Origin: JBGAJN01 sp044224905 | GTDB taxonomy: Bacteria; Verrucomicrobiota; Verrucomicrobiia; Limisphaerales; JBGAJN01 | Direction: 5' to 3' | Length of the DNA stretch: 64,000 nt | Assembly: GCA_044224905.1 (NCBI GenBank) | Contig: JBGAJN010000002.1 | Span: forward strand, 1,798,001-1,862,000 | Shown here: one piece after another, positions 33,257 to 40,398 of the stretch | Layout: each line of letters opens with the position of its first letter | Numbering within the stretch: the first letter of the stretch is position 1 | Made by a program: the position numbers and the translations under genes | Notes under the pieces: model-generated | Database searches by the model: none | What the model saw: the letters and a program-made list of their open reading frames with translations, nothing else | What the model was told of the DNA's origin: nothing

Positions 33257-34576
33257 CTACGGCACGATGCGCAGACGCCAAAAGTTGTTTGTGCCCGCCG
33301 CGGGGGTGTTGGTAAACGCTAATGCTCCGGCCGAATCGGCGATGTTAGTCGCTTGCGTTGTCCAAAGAATCGGCGGCGACAATGTGTGAGTTCGATCCAG
33401 GGCATATTTGCTGCCGGCTAAGCCCGAAGCCGAAAGACGGACATTGCCACCGCTCAAGATTTGGAGAGAGATTCTGTGGTAGCCCAGGGGGCCGACGACG
33501 GCTTGCTCCGGACGATTGGTGTCGTTGAGAGTGCCATCTCCGAGCTGGCCATTGCTGTTGAGGCCCATCGCCCACAAGCTGCCGTCACTTTTGATGAACA
33601 AGCTGTGCGAGTCGCCAGCGGCGATGCCGGTCACACCGCCGGACACAATTTGCTGAGGTTGGTTGTTGTCGTTGTTGGACCCGTCACCCAATTGCCCGGT
33701 ATAGTTGCGGCCCACGACCCACAGGCTGCCGTCGTCCTTGAGGAACATCGTGTGATTGCCGACGGCATCCACGGCAGTGACACCGCTGGTAACAATTTTC
33801 ACGGGGCGATTCGTGTCGTTGAAGGTGCCGTTGCCCAATTGACCATTGCCATTGAAACCCATCGCCCACAAGCTGCCGTCGCTCTTGATGAACAAGCTGT
33901 GCAGGGCGCCCGCGGCGATCGCGATAACTCCATTGCTCACGATCTGTATGGGGCGATTCGTGTCGTTGTTGGAACCGTTGCCCAACTGGCCGTAGGTATT
34001 TTGCCCCATCGCCCACAAGCTGCCGTCGCTCTTGAGAAACAGGCTGTGAAAATCGCCTCCGGAAATGGCGGTGACGTTACTCGCGACGACCTGCACGGGG
34101 TGGCTGATGTCGCTGCTAGAGGCATTCCCCAATTGACCAAAGTAGCCGTATCCCATGGCCCAGAGGCTGCCGTCGTCCCGCAAGAACAGGCTGTGCAGTG
34201 CGCCCGCCTCGATCGCGGTGACGCCACCGGCCACGATCAGTTTGGGGCGATTGGTAATGTTGAAGGAACCGTCGCCCAGTTGGCCGTTGCCGTTGAACCC
34301 CATTGTCCACAGGCTGCCGTTCGTCTTGAGAAACATGCTATGCAGCGCTCCTCCAGAAATCGCCGTGACGTCATTGGTTGCGATTTGCACGGGGCGGTTG
34401 GTGTCATTGTTAGTGCCGTTGCCCAATTCGCCGTATGTATTTGCGCCCATCGTCCAGAGACTTCCGTCGCCGGTGATGAAAAGGCTGTGGTAGTAACCGC
34501 TGGCCACTTTGATCACGGGTTGGTTGGCGGCGATGGCTGGCAAGCAAAGGAGCAGAAACGCAGCGGCCCATGCCAT
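33257..34576 (-). CDS. Secreted RCC1-repeat seven-blade propeller protein
   Basis: 439 residues from ATG 34576, which begins a short hydrophobic leader (MAWAAAFLLLCLPAIAA); the frame is open to a TTG at 34696, an alternative start adding 40 polar residues. Seven tandem repeats of 49 residues follow without gaps (pattern VTAI..G..HSLF.K.DGSLWAMG.N..GQLG.G..ND.NRP), giving one complete seven-blade RCC1 propeller. After the last blade comes a 70-residue end with YALDRT and NFWRLRIVP, a module like that ending the astacin protein at 40399. Probably exported; ligand unknown. The RCC1 fold suggests protein binding, not Ran exchange. Confidence 0.88.
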   Translation of the reverse strand: MAWAAAFLLLCLPAIAANQPVIKVASGYYHSLFITGDGSLWTMGANTYGELGNGTNNDTNRPVQIATNDVTAISGGALHSMFLKTNGSLWTMGFNGNGQLGDGSFNITNRPKLIVAGGVTAIEAGALHSLFLRDDGSLWAMGYGYFGQLGNASSSDISHPVQVVASNVTAISGGDFHSLFLKSDGSLWAMGQNTYGQLGNGSNNDTNRPIQIVSNGVIAIAAGALHSLFIKSDGSLWAMGFNGNGQLGNGTFNDTNRPVKIVTSGVTAVDAVGNHTMFLKDDGSLWVVGRNYTGQLGDGSNNDNNQPQQIVSGGVTGIAAGDSHSLFIKSDGSLWAMGLNSNGQLGDGTLNDTNRPEQAVVGPLGYHRISLQILSGGNVRLSASGLAGSKYALDRTHTLSPPILWTTQATNIADSAGALAFTNTPAAGTNNFWRLRIVP

Positions 34577-34696
34577 CAGGCAATTGCCTGCGCGGTTCTC
34601 AGCATGCAATGTCGGCGTGCCCTTGGCCGAATCAACCTCACGCACGCGTTCGGAAGCGTGATTTCGATGCTGACGGGATTTGGAATGCGTTTTCAA

Positions 34697-35150
34697 TTTC
34701 TCAAAGGTGCCGATTGTCTTGTCAAATTTCTGCCTCTCGGTCAGTGCCGATTCGGCAGATTGGTCTGCGGCGCGAAGAGGACTATTGTCGCTCTTGCGCG
34801 GTTCTTAAACTGTCGCCCGACGTCGGGTTGTGCGACTGCAATCATCACGTTTCAGTCTGCCAATTGAGGCGGACCGAGCGAGGCGCATCGATTCGGCCGA
34901 GGCGCTCCGCATTCAAGCGAAGTGGCCTCGGCACTTGTCTTCGGACGTAACAAGTTATGTTCATCTGAATTGATACGAAGGTGGGCCGCATCACGATCAG
35001 TGCGCTGTGTCGTTGTACGGACGATAGTGTAAGTCGACCTGGAAGCAACTACGGGGAAATACTTAATTCTGTGCCGCCGCGAATGCCCGCGTATTTGTTG
35101 TAATGCCGAAACCTCCGAATCGAAGACGCGGCCGCAATTCGCTGCGCCGC
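34697..35150. other. Intergenic stretch without a supported gene
   Basis: 454 bp between the S1C-type protease gene and the RCC1 gene, both on the minus strand. Only short, mutually overlapping open frames without domain or codon support are present. It must hold the RCC1 gene promoter if that gene is monocistronic; I see no convincing promoter boxes, tRNA or repeat. Confidence 0.5.
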
Positions 35151-37445
35151 CTAAAGAGCGCGGAGCACCTCCGCCACGCGATCGAGATCGATGCCCGGCG
35201 GATTGTTATCGAGCAGCCACTTGAGATCCTGCCGGGCTCCGGGAGTATCGCCGCTGCGGAGTCGGAGCATGCCGCGATTGAGTCGTTCCATCGACGAATC
35301 AGGGTTCAACGCGACGATCAGATCGAGATATCGCAAGGTGTCGTCGGGGAGCTCGCTGCGTTGGGAGATGCCCATCAAGTTGCGCACGATGCGCGTCACA
35401 ATCTCGCGCTTGGTCGCGGTGCGTAGCTGCTCTTCGCGCAGGGGTGCGCCGGTGTAGTCCATTACCAGTTCGTTGGCCTCGTCGCGAGTGATGGGCTTTC
35501 CGCCTTCGAAAACGTCGAGCAACTGCTCCTCGCCATCGGCGGGGGTAAACTTCACCAGCATGTGCCCGGGCATCGAAGTGCCATGGACATTGGTCAAGCC
35601 GATGCGGTTGGCGAGATCAACGAACAAGATTGCCAGGGTAATTGGCAAACCCTCGCGGTCATCCATCACTTCGTTCAGGTAACTGTTTGCGCGATTGTAG
35701 AAATCGGACCGGCTTCCGTGGAATCCGTTTTCGGTGAAGAGAAATTTGTTCAACGTGGCGACCTTCTGAGTATCGGTCGCGTCCTTGGTGATTCTGCCGC
35801 GCAACTCGGCGGCAAGCTGATCGAACTGGCGGCGGTATGACGCCACATCAATCTCGTCATTATCCAGCTTGGCGACCAGCAGTGCGGCGTGGACGAGGTC
35901 GATCTTCTCTTCGGATTGTGCGAGCACCTTTGCCAGCTCCGCGACGACCGTCTGGCTGTGGACCGACGCGGCCAGACGGCGCAATTGCCCTGCCTGCTTC
36001 TCAAGTTTCCGCGCCCGTTCGATGAGCAACGCCCGGCTGGCGTCGGGATGCGTCTGGAGCGCCTTTACCAGTTGCGGATCCTTCTTTTCCAGCGCGCTGG
36101 GATCATCGAGTTGATGATTGATCGATGCGGCAAGTTCGGTGGGGATCGCCCTCACCCCGACGGTCTTGCCGACTTGAAAGATTTTAAACTCAGCAGCCGT
36201 ATTGCGGAATTTGGCAAGCCCGACTTGCGTGCCGGGCAATTCCGGATCGCTCGCTTCGACCACCAGTTCATCGTTCACGTAGCAGGAGAGTTTGTTGGTT
36301 TCGACGCGCACCTTGAGCGTGTTCCAATCCTTTGGGCGGTATGCGGGGCATTTTTCCTCGGCGATGACCTGCCAGGAGAACACGTCCGGCCCATCAAAGC
36401 GGGTCAACCTCAACGCGCCGGCACTCGGATAAAAGCCGAAGTGACGCTGGTCGCCATCCGAACCGAATACCAATCCCGCCGCGCCCGCTTCGTCGTCGAG
36501 CTTCACCGTAACGGCGAGCTCGTAGGGCGGTTGCGGTGCGGTGCGCTTGGAGAGGCAGAGGGAGCGTCCGCCAAATCCGGAGCCGAAGCCTTCGACTTGG
36601 ACCCGACCGGATCGCTGCGTCCAGCGCGAGCCAAAGAGTGGCTGCCAGTCGCGGGAGTTGATCGTGCCGATCGTCAGCCAGCGATTCATGGGCACGGGGC
36701 TGGGGCGGTCAATCAAGGTCTTGAGCGCGTTCACCGGCATGGCAAATCCAAGGTTCGCGGTCACCGCCGATTTGAGCGTCAGAATGCCGTGCACGTTACC
36801 CTGCATATCGAGCAGGGGGCCGCCGCTGTTCCCGGGTTCGATCGGAATCGCGAGTTGAATCATCTCGACGCCGTCAAAATCCCGGCGGGCGGAGACCACT
36901 CCCTTCACCACGCTGTGCTCGAGCCCTTGCGGATTGCCGAGCGCGATCACCGTTGTGCCCTGGCGCAAGGCGTCGGAATCACCGAGGGACAACGCGGGAA
37001 GGTTCGTCGCGGCGATGCGGAGAATCGCGAGGTCGAGCTTCCGATCCCACGCGTGAATGGCCACCACCTCGTGGCGTTTGCCATCCGGTAGCTGCACGGT
37101 AATGGGGCGCGATTCTCCGACGACGTGGAAACTCGTGGCAATCAATCCCGAGGGATCGATGACGAAGCCGGCGCCAACGCCATCGGTCACGCCATCGCGA
37201 CCGAAGTGCGAGATCACCACCATCGATTTGAGGGCCTTTTCCGTAAGCGATTCCACTGCGGCATCCGAGGGAATGACCGGCTTCTCTTTCACCGTCTTCG
37301 GCACCGTTTTCTTTTGCATCGGCACCGGCCGGATGGCGGATGGTCGATCGGCACGGGCGGTGGTGATCGACCACGCAACGACAAGCGCGGCGAGGAATTG
37401 GGACGTGAGGCGGCGGCTGCTGGGTGCGAACGGAAATGCGTGCAT
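35151..37445 (-). CDS. Trypsin-like (S1C) protease fused to LamG/DUF1080-like and SirB1-like domains
   Basis: 764 residues from ATG 37445 with a signal peptide (SRRLTSQFLAALVVAWS, cleavage near TARA). Residues about 60-245 form a DegP-like serine protease: His in IATSFHVVG (107), Asp in RKLDLAILR (138), Ser in EPGNSGGPLLD (207). No PDZ domain follows; instead a concanavalin-like LamG/DUF1080-type domain at about 255-425 (YELAVTVKLDDEAGAAGLVFG, WNTLKVRVETNKLSCYVN), a helical linker, a transglutaminase-like SirB1 domain at about 510-690 (NKFLFTENGFHGSRSDFY, LANRIGLTNVHGTSMPGHML) and a TPR-like end. Probably periplasmic. The combination of domains is unusual. Confidence 0.85.
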   Translation of the reverse strand: MHAFPFAPSSRRLTSQFLAALVVAWSITTARADRPSAIRPVPMQKKTVPKTVKEKPVIPSDAAVESLTEKALKSMVVISHFGRDGVTDGVGAGFVIDPSGLIATSFHVVGESRPITVQLPDGKRHEVVAIHAWDRKLDLAILRIAATNLPALSLGDSDALRQGTTVIALGNPQGLEHSVVKGVVSARRDFDGVEMIQLAIPIEPGNSGGPLLDMQGNVHGILTLKSAVTANLGFAMPVNALKTLIDRPSPVPMNRWLTIGTINSRDWQPLFGSRWTQRSGRVQVEGFGSGFGGRSLCLSKRTAPQPPYELAVTVKLDDEAGAAGLVFGSDGDQRHFGFYPSAGALRLTRFDGPDVFSWQVIAEEKCPAYRPKDWNTLKVRVETNKLSCYVNDELVVEASDPELPGTQVGLAKFRNTAAEFKIFQVGKTVGVRAIPTELAASINHQLDDPSALEKKDPQLVKALQTHPDASRALLIERARKLEKQAGQLRRLAASVHSQTVVAELAKVLAQSEEKIDLVHAALLVAKLDNDEIDVASYRRQFDQLAAELRGRITKDATDTQKVATLNKFLFTENGFHGSRSDFYNRANSYLNEVMDDREGLPITLAILFVDLANRIGLTNVHGTSMPGHMLVKFTPADGEEQLLDVFEGGKPITRDEANELVMDYTGAPLREEQLRTATKREIVTRIVRNLMGISQRSELPDDTLRYLDLIVALNPDSSMERLNRGMLRLRSGDTPGARQDLKWLLDNNPPGIDLDRVAEVLRAL

Positions 37446-37541
37446 GTGCCGATAGTTTTTCGGTTTGTCCACGATGGGTTGGACGAGGGCACTGTGCCTG
37501 CGGGATCCGTCTTGCGCAACCCGAAGGTTCGGCGTCCCGGC

Positions 37542-37712
37542 TCAATGACCGTCGGTAGTTTTCGCTGCCTCAATGCGCGCGACCATTTGTTCCAACGCTT
37601 CCAGCCTCTGCTTCAACGCCGCGTTCTCCGCTTCCAGTTTCTGACTTCGACTTTCGAGTTTTTGATTGAGGCCTTGGATGGCCGCGAGCGCCACGCCGTC
37701 GAACTCCAAGGT
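37542..37712 (-). pseudogene. Relic: C-terminal coiled-coil of a tail-fibre/S74-type protein
   Basis: 56 codons ending at TGA 37542 encode LEFDGVALAAIQGLNQKLE followed by a heptad coiled-coil rich in Glu, Lys, Gln and Ala. This resembles the extreme C-terminus of verrucomicrobial proteins with an intramolecular-chaperone (tail spike/S74) domain. A stop lies one codon upstream (37713-37715) in the same frame and neighbouring frames hold only broken continuations, so the rest of the gene is lost. Family assignment is from memory of the motif, not a search. Confidence 0.5.
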
Positions 37713-37715
37713 TTA

Positions 37716-37956
37716 GTCTGAGGTCGACGATTCCCTGCGTCGCCCTTGTAGGCGTTAGCGTGCGGGTGTCGTCTCCCGCAGGCACGTTTTTCGCATGGAT
37801 GAGAGGAAAGGGGGGTGTTATGTCCCAAAAATCACTCTTGCGACAAGAAAATGTCCAAAAACAGAGCACGGTTGATTGCGTTTCCTCGGCGCCCTGCTAC
37901 TAGTAGGTCAGATGGAAATGGTCGGGTTGTAGCTGAAATCGAACACTTTGGATCTT
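37716..37956. other. Intergenic remainder with short direct repeats
   Basis: Holds two copies of ATGTCC(C)AAAAA, at 37820-37831 and 37851-37862, 31 bp apart and in the same orientation, next to the gene relic. Such spaced repeats occur at ends of some insertion sequences; no transposase is present. The region must also include the promoter of the VPDGG-tagged gene. Confidence 0.35.
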
Positions 37957-38550
37957 ATGAAAACGTCTTACTTGAAAAGCTTGGTTGCGGCAGTCGCTTT
38001 GTCGGCTGCGGCTTTAAATGCCGGCGCCGTCAGCCTCACCATTGGCGATGCCAACGAATTGGGGTTCGTTAACTTCGGGATTCCGGCGGGTGACGCGGAT
38101 GTCACGGCGTACGTGAATCAATTGATCGGGATGTCTCTCGGGTCGACGACCAATGTCCTGGGCCAAACCATCCAACGTTCGTCGAACACCTTTAGTCCGA
38201 TGGACGCGGCGGTGCTGGCTTCGCGCACCACGTATGGAACGGTGAGTGGCAACACGGTGGATATCAACGTGGGTTCCACTGGCTATGAATATCTCCTCGT
38301 GAAATATGACGGCCCCAACTATGGCAGCGAAGTTTGGTACATCGGCGGCCTGACGGGCACGATCACCATTCCTGCGTATCCGCTGTTCAACAACGATGGC
38401 AGCGGCAAGTTCGGCATTTCGGGCTCGTCGCTGTTCACCCGGTACCCGGGATCAACGTCGGTTCCCGATGGCGGGGCGACGATTGCGATGTTGGCGTGCG
38501 CGTTGGTCGGCGTGGAAACGGTGCGCCGCAAGCTAGCCGCTTCGAAGTAA
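37957..38550 (+). CDS. Exported protein with VPDGG C-terminal sorting signal
   Basis: 197 residues from ATG 37957. Signal peptide MKTSYLKSLVAAVALSAAAL, a 150-residue Gly/Thr/Asn-rich beta-type body with no recognised domain (one cysteine-free region, YLLVKYDGPNYGSEVWYIGG resembling other PEP-CTERM proteins), and a tail made of VPDGGAT, a hydrophobic helix and a basic end (RRKLAASK). That tripartite tail is the VPDSG/PEP-CTERM-like sorting signal recognised by exosortase/archaeosortase-type enzymes. No exosortase is encoded nearby. A terminator follows directly. Confidence 0.85.
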   Translation: MKTSYLKSLVAAVALSAAALNAGAVSLTIGDANELGFVNFGIPAGDADVTAYVNQLIGMSLGSTTNVLGQTIQRSSNTFSPMDAAVLASRTTYGTVSGNTVDINVGSTGYEYLLVKYDGPNYGSEVWYIGGLTGTITIPAYPLFNNDGSGKFGISGSSLFTRYPGSTSVPDGGATIAMLACALVGVETVRRKLAASK

Positions 38551-38567
38551 TCGGTAGAATCGCTTTC

Positions 38568-38603
38568 AGGCCTCTTCGGCAGCCATGCTGAAGAGGCCTT
38601 TTT
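38568..38603 (+). terminator. Intrinsic terminator
   Basis: Stem AGGCCTCTTC (38568-38577) with GAAGAGGCCT (38590-38599), 12-base loop, then TTTTT; 18 bp after the VPDGG-protein stop. Confidence 0.85.
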
Positions 38604-38649
38604 GCGCCGCGGAATCGGGGGGCCTCACGTTGAGCGTATCAGGGTGGTT

Positions 38650-40308
38650 TCACCGGCGCTTGCTCGCCGCGGCGAGTTGATGCGACAGCCGCGAGGCGAG
38701 GCGATCCAAGGCGGGGGAACGATCCAGTTCACCGAGCTGCACTTCGATGAGGGAGAAGCCATCGCGCTGTTCCGCTGCGGCGCGCAAAGCGGTGTCGAGT
38801 TCCTGTTCGGTGCTCACCGAGCAACCGTGACCTGAGCCGAGCACTTCGGGGAGTTTGTGGTAGCGCCACGGGTGAACGTCGTTGTAGGGACCGTCCTGAA
38901 TGTGGCGTTCGGTGCCGTAGCCGTGGTTGTTGAGGACGATCACGATCGGGTTTAAGCCGTAACGCGCGGCGGTGGAGAGTTCCATGCCGGTCATTTGAAA
39001 CGCGCCGTCGCCGACGAGAATCAACGGGCGCAATTTCGGATTCGCCAGTTGCGCGCCAATGCCCGCAGGCACGGCGAAGCCCATCGACGCGTAGTAGGCG
39101 GGCCCGAGAAACTCCGTGCGCTCGCGGATGTAGAGATCGGCCGCGCCGAACAACGCATCGCCGACGTCCGCGACGACGACAGTATTCTTATCGAGGAACG
39201 AGTTCAGCCGTTGGAAGAGGCGTTTCACCGTGATCGGCTTGGCGCTGCGCGCGGGCACGAAAGGCGGCGGCGGTTCGGGATGGGGAATCTTGCCAAGCTT
39301 GCGACGGCGCAGCGGGGCCTTGAGCAGACCGGCCATGAAATCCTTCAAGCGCACGTCATCGAAGTGATGATAACGGACGGAGAGCTTCTCGCTGTTGACG
39401 CAAATGGAGCGCACGGGATCGAGATGCGCGGTGAAGACACCGAGGTTGATGTCGGTCATGAAGAAGCCGAGCATCAGCACGCAATCGCTGCCCTCCACGT
39501 AACGCCGCACGTCTTCGCGGCCCATCGCGCCCTCGTAAACGCCGAGGTAGAAGGGGTGGTGCTCAGCGAGCGCGGACTTCCCAAGAATCGTCGCGGCGAC
39601 GGGAATGTTTGTCTTGGTCGCCAGTTTCAGCAGGAGATTCTGCAAACCGAAGCGGTGGATTTCGACGTCGGCGAGAATCACGGGCCGCCGCGCGGCGTTC
39701 AACATGGCGACCGCCTCGGTGAGCGACTCGCGTAGCGTGAACGGATCGCTGAGTTCGTGAATGGTCTCGGTGCGGTGCCGCGTGTCGCCGCGTTGGAGAA
39801 TGATGTCGCGTGGGAGTTCGAGGTAAACGGGGCGTTTGTAACGGAGCGCGGCGTGGAGCACGCGGTCGATTTCCTGACGCGCGGTTTGGGGATCGTCGAG
39901 CACGGCGGAAGCGACGGTGAGTTGTTCGAAGACTTTCTTCTGCGTGTCGAAATCCTTCACCTTGTGGTGTAGCAGGGGATTCTTCTCGCGTTCCTTCATA
40001 CCCGGGGCGCCGCTGATGATGACGACGGGAGATTTCTCCGCGTAGGCCTCCGCGGTGGTGTTGGCGACCTTCAAGCCCCCAACGCAGTAAGTGATGCACA
40101 CGGCGCCGAGTCCGCGGACGCGCGCGTAGGCGTCGGCGGCGAAGCCCGCGCCCTGCTCGTCGCAGGTGTTGATGGTCTGGAGCGGGCTGTGGCGGAGCTG
40201 CTCGTAGAAGCCGAGCGCGTAATCGCCGGGAATACCGAACACGTGACGGACGCCGTGATCGTGAAGCCGTTGGATGAGATACTCGCCAATGTTCGCCGCA
40301 TTCTTCAT
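38650..40308 (-). CDS. ThDP-dependent 2-oxoacid decarboxylase (pyruvate/indolepyruvate decarboxylase-like)
   Basis: 552 residues from ATG 40308. ThDP enzyme with the N-terminal pyrimidine-binding domain (VRHVFGIPGDYALGFYEQL, CDEQGAGFAADAYAR with the conserved Glu), a central domain, and the C-terminal diphosphate-binding motif GDGAFQMTGMELSTAARYG ending in NNHGYG. Closest in look to pyruvate or indole-3-pyruvate decarboxylases, which split a 2-oxo acid to the aldehyde and CO2; benzoylformate- or sulfopyruvate-type activity cannot be excluded. Usually tetrameric and cytoplasmic. No alcohol or aldehyde dehydrogenase is next to it. Confidence 0.88.
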   Translation of the reverse strand: MKNAANIGEYLIQRLHDHGVRHVFGIPGDYALGFYEQLRHSPLQTINTCDEQGAGFAADAYARVRGLGAVCITYCVGGLKVANTTAEAYAEKSPVVIISGAPGMKEREKNPLLHHKVKDFDTQKKVFEQLTVASAVLDDPQTARQEIDRVLHAALRYKRPVYLELPRDIILQRGDTRHRTETIHELSDPFTLRESLTEAVAMLNAARRPVILADVEIHRFGLQNLLLKLATKTNIPVAATILGKSALAEHHPFYLGVYEGAMGREDVRRYVEGSDCVLMLGFFMTDINLGVFTAHLDPVRSICVNSEKLSVRYHHFDDVRLKDFMAGLLKAPLRRRKLGKIPHPEPPPPFVPARSAKPITVKRLFQRLNSFLDKNTVVVADVGDALFGAADLYIRERTEFLGPAYYASMGFAVPAGIGAQLANPKLRPLILVGDGAFQMTGMELSTAARYGLNPIVIVLNNHGYGTERHIQDGPYNDVHPWRYHKLPEVLGSGHGCSVSTEQELDTALRAAAEQRDGFSLIEVQLGELDRSPALDRLASRLSHQLAAASKRR

Positions 40309-40398
40309 AAGCCCTGAGGTGTTACAGTTGGAACGTACCACCGCGCGCGTGCGCGGTCAAAGGCGGCGAATCCTCCCTGGGCTTGCGAAGAAAAGATC

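Noticed and set aside
33257..34576. Regular 147-bp repeats considered as a CRISPR or satellite array
   Set aside because: The repeats stay in frame and spell RCC1 blades with no unique spacers.
34845..35048. Short open frames in the 454-bp gap
   Set aside because: No start signal, homology or codon support on either strand.
35889..37091. Open frame of 400 codons on the plus strand
   Set aside because: Antisense to the protease fusion gene, with no signal peptide or motif.
37570..37869. 99-codon open frame on the minus strand over the relic region
   Set aside because: Composition and lack of any domain suggest chance; the coiled-coil relic is in another frame of the same strand.
38995..39735. 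Open frame of 246 codons on the plus strand
   Set aside because: Antisense to the well-supported ThDP decarboxylase gene.
40340..40357. 7-bp hairpin ACCGCGC-GCGT-GCGCGGT
   Set aside because: No T-run on either strand; alternating GC in the region makes chance pairing likely.
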